A stretch of 64,000 nt of DNA from contig JADILM010000007.1 of NCBI GenBank assembly GCA_016617785.1, positions 1,054,001-1,118,000 of the forward strand, written 5' to 3'. The stretch comes from Sporobolomyces roseus. Lineage: Eukaryota; Basidiomycota; Microbotryomycetes; Sporidiobolales; Sporidiobolaceae. A model generated the notes under the pieces. The model had not been told where the DNA came from and made no database searches. It worked only from the letters and a program-made list of their open reading frames with translations. Both the position numbers and the translations under genes were made by a program. Numbering within the stretch: the stretch's first letter is position 1; each line of letters opens with the position of its first letter. Positions 33,215-45,843 of this stretch are shown here, piece after piece.

Positions 33215-36200
33215 TGCGTCACTTCGTCGAGTAGTTCGAAATCTCCTTGTCGACTTCTAACGTCTCGACTCGCACTGCCTGAAGTGCTCAAATTCGCCGC
33301 GAGTGTATCTAAGACTTTGAGAGATGATACTAAGCAGCGTCGTAAGCAGCGCGTGATGCGCAATCTCTCGCTCGGAACCCAACTCTCGATTTCGCAACTT
33401 GAAACAGGTTCGTTTTCTCTTCGTTTCGTGTATATTCGACGCACTACTTGACCTGATAGCCTCGGGTGAGTCGAATGAGATAGTCAGACTCGTGAGAATG
33501 TCAGACCTGTGCTTTTCGACCGCTCGATACACTCTGGAGACGTTACCCGATTCGAAATTCCGACGAGAGTGCTACTTCGCTCGACATGCTTGTCATTTGC
33601 ACACTCATATTGTTATCAACTGACGTTGCGCTAGCTGTATGTGCAGAGTCAGAGAGTGTGTCTCTCAGAAAAAGTGAGAACGAGATCCAGTTTTGACCAG
33701 ATTTTGCCCTCCTTTGCCCAAGTTTCGTCTGGTCGTTTCAACAATTTGCGCTATTCAACTGTCAACAACTACCTCGATCGTCTCTGTTTGTCTTCATTAG
33801 ACAAGCGCAGGCAAATCTAGACTCAAATGTTTGAGAGTGCCAGAATTTCGCTCGAATGGATGAAATTGCGAACGAGGTCAAAGCAGAATCACTCGACGCA
33901 AACAGCCCAAATCGCTCACAGACTCACCCATGTGCCACAAGACGGCTGTGATCATTCAGCGAGAAGGGTCTCGTCGACGGAAGTCAGGTCTAGCGGATCC
34001 GAGGTTTCGTTCGTAAGCGAGTGCCTCACTTTGCAGCTTTCGAATCTCCACAAATTTGAGCACTCCTGTAAGCAGCACGTCTCCGAGTGTACTCTGAAGC
34101 GACTGCTATCGATCGCACCAGCTTACGAGTCGAGTCTGTACGAATCAGAATCTCGTCGAACCCGACTTGTCGAAAACGAGACGAATTGCGTTCAATAGTA
34201 ACCTTGCCATTTCGTTCGATGAAGGCATCAGCACATCTCTAGTCGTCAACTCAACGTCAGGGAACAATACGCTGGAAGAGCAGAGTGCTGATCTGACTCG
34301 TCTGCTTCAGTCGAAAATTTTCGATTTCTCCGTCAAACTGCACTGTATAACAGTTATAATTCTCTGATTTCCGCGATTTCCGACTCGAGAGCGTACAAAC
34401 GACGTCGCTGAGAAGTGTCTCGACTCGATAGCTGAGAGTTCGACTCGACATCGACGAGAATGCGAAACACTCGACAGATTTCGAAAACGAGATCTTGTAG
34501 GTTTCGCATGGTTCGCCGAGCTTTGAGTCGTTGAAGCGTCGCCAGTCGCTCGACCAGATCGCTGCAATATCGTTTCGACGAGGATAGAGAACGTCGATGG
34601 AGCAGATCCTCTCTGAAAAGTCGAAACATGCGAACCAACTTTGCTCGATTTTGCCCTTCCTCGCCCAGTTCTCCCATCTCGTTCGCAAATTTACCTAGAC
34701 CTCGTTGACAGATCTCGTTGTGGTCTATGGTCACTACTTTACTCAGGGAGGAAACGACAGTACAGCGAGTTCGGAGTGATTCGCTCGTTTTCCGTCTGTA
34801 ACCGATTCTTCGTAATCTTCTCAAAGTCGAAAGTCACTTCTCTCTATCGTTATCATCTCGTACTCTCGAGCCTGTACATCTCTCGGACGCAGTGGAAGAA
34901 GTATATAGTTTGAACTGATAGCCTGTTCTTTTGCAGGCAGACCTGAGGAGAGTAAACTGTAAAGCAGAGTAGACTAGACTAGACTAGGGAGTAGGGGTAG
35001 AAAAGATATGTTGCGAAGGAAGGAAGTAGGTAGAGAGGCAGATAACGTCCAGAACAGAAAACAAAGAAGAGAGGCAGAAAAAACAACGAAGGAAAAGAGA
35101 AAAGTGCAAAGTTACGAGGAGAGGGAGAGGATTAGAGGGTTTAGTCGACTTCCTCCATGGATGAGGTAGCGGCAGTCTCGAGAGGAGGAGGAGCGTCGTC
35201 GGAAGACTCGACCTTGGCAGGCTCTTCCTCAGTGTCGATTGACAAACCGAGAGAGATCATGTTGTGGATTCGAAAAACGATACTCTTTGACCGCACTACT
35301 CTCCGAATCAGCTCGAATTCACACTCTCGGACGAGCGATCTATATCTCATCGGTACAGTAGCTCAGAAGAAGCTCCAATCCACTCTAACAATGGGAACGA
35401 GGGTCGTCAACATTCAGAACTCAACCCGGGATCCGAGATCTTGACAGCTCTCGACTCTCGAGGACCACCTCTTGCAAGCTGAGAAATCTGCTCGAGGTCT
35501 AGTAAAGATAGGAGAGCAGCAAAATCTGGGAAATGGGAATCGAAAATCGACAATCGTCGACAATTCGTCGAAATTTATCGACATTCGACGATATTTCTCT
35601 TTTGGTTCTGACATTTCTGCGAATCCGACCTGCCCTACATACAGCTTTGACAAGTCTCCTTCATGCCCATTGGCTGCGAGAGTCGGAATCGCGGAACTGA
35701 TGCGATCGGTTGCAAGCTGTCTGATTTCGCAAGATCAGGCATCGACTTCCGACTTTCGACTCTCGAAAATCAGATCAAGCAGCGTCGCTATAGCGTCGTT
35801 CAGAAGAGTTCAACCTTCACAACGTGATTACTTGCCGCTGAGTGAGTGTAGACCTTGGAAAAGTGCAAAGTTGTGGCTGAAGTCGATTTGCCTCGAATCC
35901 ACTCCTTGCCCGAGGTCTCAGGATTTGGCTGCTGGTACATAGCCTACAATACTCACGCATAGCTGCTCGGAGTCGTCACAAACTTCCGCCCTTGAATTCA
36001 CAGACCGAGGGGAACAATCTTTGTTTCGACAAAGTTGCGAAGAGGTCAAAGCTACTTTTGAATAACGCAAAGTGTCTACTGATTACGTCGAATTCCACGT
36101 ATTGACGTTCAGACGGTGCAAGAAAGCCTACGACAACGAAAAGGGTAAAGTCAAGCTGCAGCAATACTCGATCAAGGAGCAACAATCTGACGAGGAAATT

Positions 36201-36700
36201 TCGCAACTCCCATTCTCGCTACTATCGAGTCACATCTTCCCCCAGATCTCTACTACAGCTCAATCGACGTCGATTGTAGCTCTCTGTATCAGTCCTATCA
36301 AAAAAAGAGAAAAGAAACGCTCGGAAGCTCCTCGACTTGACACTGCTCGCAACAGTTTCGTCTCTTCGCAGACAGCGCTCAAATGTCGACCTCTCAACCG
36401 CCGCATGCCATGTTCATCGCTATCGGTGTGATCTACGTATCCCGGACAGTCGTCAAAAGTTTGGAACTTCAACACCAGTCGGAGCATTTCTCTCACAAGT
36501 TTCGTCGAGTTGCCTCACAGAGTCGAGATTTTCGATGAACGAAGTAGCTGCAGCGCTCTCCCTCCTTCAGCATACGATATATGTGGTGTCATAGATGCGA
36601 GACAGCAGCAAGAGCAGGTCTCGAAAAGTCGAAACGAGCGAACCAACTTTATCCGATTTTGCCCACCCTCGCCCATTTCTCCCATCTCGTCTCGAATTTC
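33215..36700 (-). repeat. Composite repeat block A (inverted relative to block B)
   Basis: Read on the minus strand this is segment X (about 36,690 to 35,273), an HSP90 3' end (35,272 to about 34,901), and segment Y (to about 33,215). The same order is present on the plus strand at about 59,473-62,845 (block B). By eye X and Y are roughly 80-85% identical between blocks, with indels that break every long reading frame. No transposase, integrase or reverse transcriptase motif is seen, and no clear terminal repeats or target-site duplication. It fills the gap between HET-C and CHL1, which converge on it. Boundaries are approximate. Confidence 0.8.
35141..35272 (-). pseudogene. Captured HSP90 C-terminal fragment in block A
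   Basis: Encodes the last 43 residues of HSP90, including the terminal MEEVD, with one change (Thr to Ala after EEEP) and a TAA stop instead of TGA. The reading frame stays open upstream into unrelated sequence, so an ORF of 69 codons (35350-35141, ATG start) ends in the HSP90 tail. The 3' UTR of HSP90 follows to about 34,901. No promoter is recognised; expression is unknown. Confidence 0.85.
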
Positions 36701-36828
36701 GCTCAAACAGTTCGAGCGCACGGAACATGGACCTCGATGAGTTGCTGACGGATGCAGCATAGTAAGAGATGCGTAGTATAACAAGCAACATACCAAACAA
36801 GCCCGAATCTCTAAGCTAAGCTGTTCCC

Positions 36829-39800
36829 TCACACCTTCCGTCTCGCCCTATTGAAAGCCACCAGCCCTTGTAGTAAGCCTCCGAATGTCGCTGGACTCTG
36901 TACATTGCTACCGAGCCATTTCGGAAGTTGCGACTTCTTCGATTGCTGAGTGTAGCGAGCGTCGAGGAGAATGATAGCTGCCCAATCTTGCGAATTACGA
37001 ATTGCTCGACCTGTACATGCGACGGTCACTGTAAGTATTCTGTTAAGGCAGCGGTCGAGACCGACAGGGGAACGTACCGATTGACTGATTGACTGCTCGA
37101 AAAGCAAGGTTCTGGTCTGTAGCCGAAACGAACCTCATACAGTCAGAGGTCGAAATGTACTAAGAGAGCGGAAGCGGCATACAGAGTACCTGTCCGGCGT
37201 CAGGAGTACCAGCAGGTCGAGTCCCACTCGAAGTCGTTTTGAGGTAGTTCATTCGTTCTTTCAGCTCGGCAGATGCAGCGTTCGGATAAGGGATACCTAA
37301 TCAGGGAGTATGGGAGGAAATCAGTAACGTCGCGGGTAGAGTGCTGAAGAGGCGAGGGATGTACCGCAAACGATGACAGCTGAAGTCCGATCCTATGGTC
37401 AATATTAGGGTTGTAACGCTGAAGAAAGAAAGGGAACTCACCTCGAGCCATATCATCAGCGAAATTGATACCTTCCGAGAGCTTTGCACCGACGACAGCG
37501 AACAGAATCGATCCCTGAGAAGTCGAGAATCAGCTCGAAACGGCATTAACGAGAAAGCTTCGCTCATCGAGAGACTCACAGTTCCTTCTCCAGCGTTATG
37601 AGCCGAATATTCCCTCAAGACGCTGTCGACTTCGGAGGCAGCTTTGGGTTCCCAGAAAGGCTGACATCGACGAGAAGAACAAGTCAGCGACTCGAGCGCA
37701 CTTGCCTCTGTTTCGAGCTACGTACAGCTTTCTTCTTTGTCAACCTCGCAATCGTTCCAGTCTTCTCCCACCTCGCTTGGACCTGAAAGAGAAATTCGTA
37801 AGAAGGGAAGAAAACGACGATTCCTTTCGGAGTGATTCCTGCGACGTTGATGATCGCGTTTCCCAAGTCATCGAGCTGTATTCCCCCTTTCCTGTTACAT
37901 CAGAGGAGCGTTCGAATATCGATGTAAGCAGGATGAAGACGTACCAATTTCTCATCTTTTCTTCGATCGTAAGTGAATTCGAACTTGACTCCGGTAGGTC
38001 CAGTCGAAACAGCGAAAGTGGCGACATGATCCTGAGGTACGACATGGCCGCAAGAGAAAGTAGAGAATCGGTCGGTTGGTAGATATGGGAAGAGTTGTTC
38101 TCGGAAATCGCTCATCTAGATCTCTCTCGATGATCGATAAGCGAGTTTGAGCTGATCGGATCAAAGCACGAGAGACGTACGGGAGCCATTGTACCACCAG
38201 CTAGAACGACCGATCTCGCCTCTTCTGCAATCTCCCTGAATGAATCTGAAGGAGCTAGCAACATATATTTGAGCGTGACCTCTGGTTTCGAATCGGGTTT
38301 CGCTGCTGATTGACTAATGAGGATGCGACCGTCGCGGGAGGCGTTTGCGAGAGACAGAATGAACTGTTGAATTTGATGGAGAGATCGAGTTGCGTTGTTG
38401 CGAAGCGCCTGTCGACCTGTGTGAAGACAGGAGAATGAGAGTCAGTCGATGTTGCTGGAGCGACTGAACTCACTTCGTGACACACCTTGAGCGGTCTTCT
38501 CATCCGCGAGAGAATCGACGTATCCTCCGATCTGTAGGAATCAGCAGAGTCGACATCAGGACATTGCTCGCGACTGATCGGGAGAGAGGAAACTCAAACT
38601 CACCTTTCTCGCAATCTTCGATTTCTGTAAATACTCGTCCAGTTTCCTCAGATTGATCTGATCCAGCGCTCCCTTCTCCCCGGTCTTGAGCACTTTCTCA
38701 ACCGCAACCATTTCCTCTTTTTTCCCCGTCCCTCCCTTAATCCACTCCTCTGCGAATCCGCTCAACCCTTTCAACAATAACGCTAGTTGTTTCAGGTAAG
38801 TAGCGTTGAGACCCGTGAAACGAGATTTGAATTTGGTTATGTAGGTCAAGAGAGCTTGACGGATTTGGGTGAGCTGGATAGTCGTGATCGAGATACTGTG
38901 TAATGAGAGAATGGAATCGATCAAGTTGTGCGCTTCATCGATTACTACTATATGACTGTGAACTCGAACTTGCCATCAGTCAAACTTGCGAGGCGACTGA
39001 GGGAGAAATGAGAAAGCGCACCCTTTGAGAGAGATTCCTAAAGCTTCTCTCGCCGTCTTCTGCATGAGCATATTGTAAGGTAACGTAACTACTTCCGCAG
39101 CTTTAACAGCTTTCCTCGATCCATAATAAGGACAAGTTTTCGTCTTTCTTCCCAAATCTTCGATATCCTCTATATCTCTCACACTTGCCTGCACGCGATC
39201 TTCCGCACCTATTCAGCGCCGAACCAATTGAATAGAGAAGCGAGAAAGAGCGTACGAGTGCTTTATCCCTGAAATCATTCAGTTTCGTAGGTTCACTCAT
39301 TGGAGGTAAATAAGGACATCTCTTCCCTTCACTACCTCCTTTCTGTAGATCCGTGCATAGATCTCCCAATGCCTCGTTACTCCCCTTCGCTTTCTTTCGA
39401 ACATCGTCGTTTATACACAAGTTCTGTCGAGATCCCAAGGGGATGATTCGGATTGGTCTTTGAGATCGAGAGGAGGGAGATGAGGAGGAGGGACAGGAGC
39501 GGGAGAAGGAGGTTTTGCGAAGTTCCGAGACGAATTGAGAGAGTTGCGAATGCGTGCGCGAGGCGAAATAGATCTGGAAGAGGAGGAAGGGGTCAGAACG
39601 AAGGCAGGGTTGGGAGAATGGGAGAGAATGAGGCATACTTTGCGAGTATCTGGTTCGTCGTCCTCCACAGGTCGATGTGACTTGTTCCCTCCGTCCATTC
39701 TGCGGATGTACCCTTCTTCCATCAGTTCGGAACTCGATATCGATGAGCAAGAGGCAGACCCACGATTTCAGCAATGCTCTGACAGCGGGAGAGAAATTGT

Positions 39801-40494
39801 CGTCCCCACCTTCAGCTGCTCGATGATCTATTAAAGCTGTATCTTCATTCGAATCTTCATAGTAAGGAACAGGAGCGTAATTCTCCTCCTCGAGTTCTTG
39901 CTTCTCATCTTCTGTCAATTTCTGTCTTCTTCGACTGTTCTGTATCAGTACTACACGAGCAAAGATCCATTGACGACAAAGCTGACCGGTTTCTTCCTCG
40001 CCGCCATACTCCTCTGTTCCTCTCTCTTCTCTCTCAACCTCTCCAACCTCTCCTTCTCCCTGATCCCTTCCAATCTCTCCTCCAACTCCTTCTCCCTCCT
40101 CTCGAGATCCTCCAGTTTTGTCTTGATCTCATGCTCAATCACCCATTCCGGTTCACCCTTGAAGGAATCCGATTCAGAGACGGAGGAACGAATCGAGTTG
40201 ATTAGGGAGGTACGGTCGTGAAGGGATTGATCTCGGAGAAAGGTCAATGTCGAGGAGATGAGCGATAGTGATTTTCCCTAGCAACGCGATGAGAATCAGC
40301 TGAAAACTAGAGGAGAAGAGGATAAAGAGAATAGAACGAACGGTTCCGGTAGGCGATTCAATGACTGTACATTTACCTTGAGCGAGTGATTGATACAGGT
40401 GATCCATGAGTTGCTGTTGTATGTCGTAAGGTTCGAATGGGAATCCATAAGTCGGATCTGAAGGTTGAAACGAGTCGGAAGGAGAGGGAACCAT
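36829..40494 (-). CDS. CHL1: CHL1/DDX11-type iron-sulfur DNA helicase
   Basis: Seventeen exons give 881 aa: 40494-40342, 40277-39987, 39939-39764, 39732-39639, 39573-39256, 39188-39022, 38955-38604, 38531-38486, 38416-38181, 38115-37945, 37875-37726, 37660-37580, 37514-37442, 37379-37365, 37296-37190, 37111-37078 and 37010-36829. XPD-like superfamily 2 helicase: Walker A ESPTGTGKS, motif Ia IYFASRTHSQLSQF, four Fe-S cysteines (in NLCIN, DLCTD, RCPYL, TCPYYGS), the DEAH box VVIDEAHNLID, then LAGGTM, VVFFPSYEFL, KLSEGINFADDMAR and NQSIGRAIRNSQDWAAIILLD. In yeast and animals Chl1/DDX11 unwinds DNA at forks and supports sister-chromatid cohesion in the nucleus. The third intron (39733-39763) would be only 31 nt and is the weakest part of the model. 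Confidence 0.9.
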
Positions 40495-40819
40495 CGTTGT
40501 AGAGGGATACAGAGTCACTCTTTCCTCCTCTACGCGTGTCAAACTTCGATACCTGGTCCAAGATATCTCCTTGCGCGTTCTGATGAGCTTGTGAGGGTGT
40601 GTCGAGAGTGCTAGAGTTGAAGTTGAGAGATTCGAGTTGAAAGAGGAGAGGAGACTGCTCAACGATTGACGCTCACTTGTCGATGACTGGCAGTACTTCT
40701 AGGAGTAGTCTGATGCTAGTAGAAGTCGATTCGAGAGATGAGCGGGTCGAGGTAGCGAGTCAAGAGATGAACCTTTGAAGTTGCCTGTTGTCCTTCTCCC
40801 CATCTCACTCGAATCGCTC
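40495..40819. promoter_or_regulatory. Divergent promoter of CHL1 and the HUA1-like gene
   Basis: 325 bp between the two predicted starts. Either leader could contain unseen 5' exons. No clear binding site was recognised. Confidence 0.4.
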
Positions 40820-42152
40820 ATGAACGCTCCTCCACTCCCGAATAGACCTAATAACTCGATACCAGATCCAGATGATATTCCAGATGAACCTCCTGTGCGC
40901 TCCTTTCTCTTCTCACTCCTCAATTCGGTCATCCTAGTCTAACATCTCCCTCTCTCCCTTCCTCTAGCCTGCGTATGAGCCTACTCCCTCCAGCAACAAT
41001 GAACAAACTCTAGAATATGGTCCAAGGCGTCCCTATCAACAATCGATCCCTCCTCCTCCTTTAGCTCCTCAATTCTCTCCCCCTCTCAGTCAACCTCCTC
41101 AGAGAACCCCTTCGAGATCTCACAGATATCAACATCCATCTCAATCGAACATACAGTATCAACCGTATCAATACCCTCAACAAGTTAGACAGAATGGAGG
41201 ACATCTACCTCCTCCAACTTTCCCATTCTGGAACGGTTCAAACCTCGTAAGCTTGTCACGATCTTGCTCCCATGAGTATAATGAACGAGACACTCATGGA
41301 GGAAGCTTGTCTTTTACAGACACCAGCTCAAACTGGATTCATCGAAGGACCTTCACTCGCAACTTTCGGTACTCAACCCCCTCCATCCTCCTTCTCTCCA
41401 CACGGCGCACCTCCCTCTCATCCTTCCACCTCCTCCTCCTCGAGTACATCGACCTATCAACCGCCAACTCCAGTCCCACCTCTCCCTTCTCGCGGATATC
41501 CTTCCTACGAGCCAACTCTCACTCCAACCCCCGGTCAACCCCTCTTGCACAATAACCAACTCCTCGTGTACCCAATCAACAAAGAACAATGTTACAAGTG
41601 TCAAAACACGGGATACAAACCATTCGATTATGGATCGGGTTACAAAGGTGATGATCCGTCTCACCCTTGTCGTAAAGTACACTTCCTCCTCCCTTCCCTC
41701 CTCACCTTCCCTCACTAACCTTCCCTGAGTGCAATCTTCAGTGTTGGCAAAAGTTTGGGAAAGCCTACACTTCAATTCTCAAGCATTCTTGCGCACCGAC
41801 AGCTCCTTCAAATTATCAAAGACCTCTCCGACTACTCGAGACTCCTGGTCAAAACCCTCAATACCCTCAACAACAAGGAAGACCTCCACCAGTATTCACG
41901 ACTCAGAGACCTCATATCGATGTTTTAGGGAACACTTTAGTGGTCAGACCTGGAGATCCGAGAATAGGTAAGCTTTATTTTTTTCCTTCGAGTTTGAAGT
42001 GAGGGAGGAGGAGGGAAACTGATGAGGGTTTGTTTTGAGGGATAGGTGGGGTGCTGTGTAGAGCTTGTGGAGGGGATGGATTGCAAATGGGTCCGTTTAT
42101 TTTCGATGAGGTTAGTTGTAATCGATGTAGTGGGACGGGAAGAGTGTTCTAG
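40820..42152 (+). CDS. HUA1-like zinc-binding protein with a PPxY motif
   Basis: Exons 40820-40894, 40968-41246, 41320-41676, 41742-41967 and 42046-42152 give 347 aa. The N terminus has PPPAYEP (residues 24-30), a PPxY ligand for WW domains such as those of Rsp5 ubiquitin ligase. A Pro/Gln-rich region follows. The C-terminal half has paired CxxC motifs of DnaJ-like zinc-finger type: CYKCQNTGYKPFDYG with HPCRKCW, and LCRACGGDGLQMG with SCNRCSGTGRVF at the very end. This matches yeast Hua1, a cytoplasmic protein linked to actin patches and ubiquitin-dependent trafficking. All splice phases agree. The exact biochemical role is unknown in the family. Confidence 0.82.
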
Positions 42153-42483
42153 GAAGGGAACGGCAGTCTTTGGGGGAGGGCTCGAGGGAGGAGAGGAAAA
42201 CCTTCACGTGGATATGAAGCATGCGAGGCGAAGTGAAGGGGAACAAGAGAGGGAAAGGAAATGGTTTCGAATGTTTGAGAGAGTTTTTTGTTGTTGTACT
42301 TTTCGTTTTCCCTCTGTTTGTTTTGACCCGTTTCAAGTCATACATGTTTTACTCGTCGAAATCCTTGCCTGCCCCTTTACTCGAAGGTGCGAGAACTTTG
42401 TCCAGTGTCTTCGGAAGTCATTGCGAGGTTTCCTTACTTCGGTCCACTTCACTCTCACAAGCCAGCTTAGGTTCAACCAAAGG
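42153..42483. other. Intergenic: HUA1-like 3' flank and MTF1 upstream region
   Basis: 331 bp without ORF support. A TTAG at 42467-42470 just before the MTF1 ATG may be a leader-intron acceptor. Nothing else recognised. Confidence 0.4.
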
Positions 42484-44152
42484 ATGGCCAGTATCCGTTC
42501 AATAGCATCAACAACGCGAGCCCTCCTCCCCTCCTGCCCTCACCGTTGTTTCTCTTCTTCATCTAGATCTCGTTCAGTCCACACTCCTCTGACCTCTCGA
42601 CAAATCGGCAAAGTACCTAGACCAGCGCGTCCCACTCCCTTACCCACCGGCCCCCCTCAACGGAAATACCCTAAACCGTTACCGTTGTCTTTGGGTCATC
42701 AAACTGAATTATTGAAGAGTTTGGCCGCTACTCCTGCGATTAGAGCGAGACCTACCTTGATTAATGAGGAGAGTTGTAGGGATCTAGTCAGGGCTTGGGG
42801 AGTAGATAGGATGAAGGATGTTACAGTGATCGATACTTATGCAGGTACGCTCACAAACCTTCCTCTCACGCACGAACTATTGCATGAGGCTGATCGTGAG
42901 ATAGGAGATTGACGTACAGGTGCTGGTGGTCTAACGAGAGCGTTCTTGGAATTACCAAATGTGAAAAAAGTAATCACGATTGAAGATGCGTTTCGATATC
43001 ATCCACATCTCCTCGTACGTTCCTCTGTAGAGCTCTCCTAGTCACACAAACGGCTCTCTGACCAGTAAACTCCGACGGGTCATACAGGCATTGAAAGAAG
43101 AATCGGATGCAGAGAATCCAGGGAGAATGGAATTGGTCGAAATGGATAGTTTTACTTGGGAAGCTTATACTGAAGCTGCGAAACTAATCAAAGGTGTACC
43201 AACAGTACCATGGGAAGAACGTGAGTCATCTCTTTTTGCTATCAACTCCTATTCCAGGCTGATAAGAGACGAGGTGGTTTCACAGCGAATGATAATTTGT
43301 TCTTTGCGGGACAACTACCGAATAATCGACATGGAGAACAATTGTTCGTACAAATTGTGACACAAGCTAGTGATAGGATGTGGTATTTCACACGAGGGAG
43401 GTTCTCGATGGGATTCGTCGGTTCCGAGAATTACTGGAAAGTGCGTCTCCTCCATCTCTCTCCACCATCTCACCTTCTCCTGGCGCTGATGGACAGTGGT
43501 CGGATCCACACAGAAAATCTTTGCTCAACCTGGAGAACCCTCTCACCATAAATTATCAGTCCTTCTCCCTTCGCTCCACCACATGGAGTACGTTCGAATC
43601 ATGTCCGATTTCAGACCGGTCGAATCCCACTTCCACAAACCTCGAGGAGACCCCGCCCATGTCAAAGCGATCAAGATTACTCCGAGAGCGAAACCTTTGG
43701 TCAAGAATTATGATGCGTTGGAGTATGTTGCGAAACACATGTTTGTGGGTAAAGCGATGCCTTGGCCAAAAGCTGTATCGTATGTTCTCTCTTTCTCTCT
43801 CTCTCTTTCCTCTCCCTCACGACTCTCAGACTCTCAAAGTACTCGAGTCGAGTCTGCGAAACGAAAAATTAATCCCTTCTCCGATCCACAGGGCTATCAC
43901 TCCTGGAACCTCGAACCTAGTCCCTCTGTTGGTGAAACAAGGACTGACAGATCAGAGCAAACCGGTCAACAAGCTTTCCTTGCAAGAGTGGACAAAGATT
44001 GCCGATACTTTTGAAGATTGGCCTTTCAGACCTGCTGTACGTCGCCATCCACTTTCTACTCACCTCCGCTGCTGTAGGCTGACTGTTTGAAAGGGAGAGA
44101 TGACTTACAGAACTTGATGGATATCTGGGGAGATCAAGAGGATCAACGATAG
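42484..44152 (+). CDS. MTF1: Mitochondrial transcription factor B (MTF1-like, rRNA dimethyltransferase fold)
   Basis: Exons 42484-42844, 42920-43014, 43088-43220, 43286-43440, 43514-43779, 43892-44036 and 44111-44152 give 398 aa. The N terminus is an Arg/Ser-rich mitochondrial leader (SIASTTRALLPSCPHRCFSS). The SAM-binding motif I is VIDTYAGAGGLTRAFLELP, followed by KKVITIEDA (acidic end of strand 2). The core resembles KsgA/Dim1 rRNA adenine dimethyltransferases, but the NLPY-type catalytic motif is replaced (GQLPNNRHGEQLF). That fits fungal Mtf1/TFB1M-like proteins, which melt mitochondrial promoters with the single-subunit RNA polymerase. It could alternatively be an active mitochondrial methyltransferase; the degenerate motif favours the transcription role. 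Confidence 0.8.
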
Positions 44153-44430
44153 AGAATATTGACGGAATTTGCGAATTTGAGTGAACGAAAAGATACGTTG
44201 CGTGTTGTAATCCTACGCAATTCCTGATATCCGCTGTGCTTAGGAAGCATCGACGATGATATCCGGCTCTTTCGAATCTGATTGCGACGATGTGAGAAAT
44301 TTTGTTTGCATGTGCCTTACTGTATTGAAATGTCGTTCTTGGCTTACGCTCCTCCCAAATCTCAATCTTCAGCCACAAACCCAACTCTCTCGTTCTTCCT
44401 TGTTGCTATACTATATCTGTACCCTTCAAA

Positions 44431-45640
44431 ATGCCACTACATATCCCTCTCACAGTGTATCCTTCTCTCTCATCAAATTCGATCAACGCGACTTTCTCAT
44501 CTCATTCCGTAAGTTCTCCCTCTCTCTCTCGCTCTCCTATGCTCCGAGTACTCATGCTATTTCATACGCGTAGTCACCCTCTTCTTCACCCTCTTCATCA
44601 TCCTCCTCGAATTTAATCGAAGAACGCTTCATTCCTCCCACTTCTTCACAAGGCGTCTGGATCCGAATCAAAGGTTACACACAACACCTCTCTCCCATCG
44701 GTCAACGTTACGCGAGGGAACTACCGAACAAGATTGGAATAGAAGCGAATCAATATATCGGTTAGTCCTCTCTCTCTTCCTCCCATCTCCCTAAGAAAGT
44801 ATTTGTCTGATTAGAGGGCGAGATGAAACAGAAACGCTACTGGAGGATAGAGAGGGCGTATTGAAAGTCGAAGCGTTGAAGGATGGGAAAGTACTTGCGG
44901 TGGTCAACTCGAGGTTATCGAAGGAGGAAGAAGAAGTGTTTTACAAGTTTCGACGATCTACCTCTACCCCTACCTCTCCGAGACCAACCGCATCAACATC
45001 GACATTGACATCGACATCGAGAGAAGAGGACGGAGTTCGACGTTCGAGTTGGATCAATAGGCGAACCGATGAGGATGGGAGGATCCGATTCAATCGAAGA
45101 ACGATTATTCAAGATTCACCATCAGATGAGGAGGAGGACGACGAAGAAGACTACTCGGATCTCCCACCACTAGTGTCCCTCGCACCGGGCGAATCATTCT
45201 ACTCTACCTCTCCCTCACAAACAACCGAACCCCAACCCTCACAAGACTCCCCCCAAGATCACCTCTCATTCCTCTTCACTCCTCCCACATTACCCTCTCG
45301 ATCAGATCGTTTCAACCACGTCCTACCTCCTCCTTCAACACACGCTCCGGCAAGAGACCATTTATTCTATTCCCATCCAAATTCCTCTTCGTACCTCCCA
45401 CCTGCTCCTGCTCCCGCTTCACCCAACGACAACGAAGACGACGAGGAAGGATCTACGGATGCGATGGTCGAGGAAAGGATTGAGAGAGCTAGGTTGTATG
45501 GGGAACCGATGGATGAAGTTGAGGATACGAGGGAGAGGAGGAGGAGGGTAGCGGAGGAGACGGTCGTGTTGAGAAGTATGAATCGCTATACTGGTTGGCC
45601 GAGTAGTAGAACGGTCGGGAGGGAGACGGTGGGCAGATAG
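44431..45640 (+). CDS. Protein of unknown function
   Basis: Exons 44431-44508, 44574-44760 and 44817-45640 give 362 aa. No family recognised. Residues about 40-115 look folded (IEERFIPPTSSQGVWIRIKG, then LPIG-like loop, GIEANQYI, LEDREGVLKVEALKDGKVLA). The rest is acidic, Ser/Pro-rich and probably disordered, ending in a charged helix (EERIERARLYGEP). The acceptor at 44815-44816 was chosen because it keeps the frame into the long exon. Other 5' exons are possible, since the start lies in CT-rich sequence. It converges with SPT20. Confidence 0.65.
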
Positions 45641-45843
45641 ATGGTTGTGAAGGCTCTTAAGTTTCTCTGAAGGGAGGATTGTAATCAACTAGACACACTG
45701 TTTTCACTCGATCGAAGTAGCCGGTGCGTGTTAAGAGAGTCGGCTCTCGAGTGGAATACGCGAGAAGGGGGAACCACAGAGTATTGACAACAAAAAGGAA
45801 CAAATTCGAAGAACGAACAAACTACGAAAACCGTTTTCCTCCC

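Noticed and set aside
35128..35145. TTAGAGGGTTTAG after the captured HSP90 tail, resembling telomeric repeats
   Set aside because: Only one imperfect unit and no tandem array; chance resemblance is likely.
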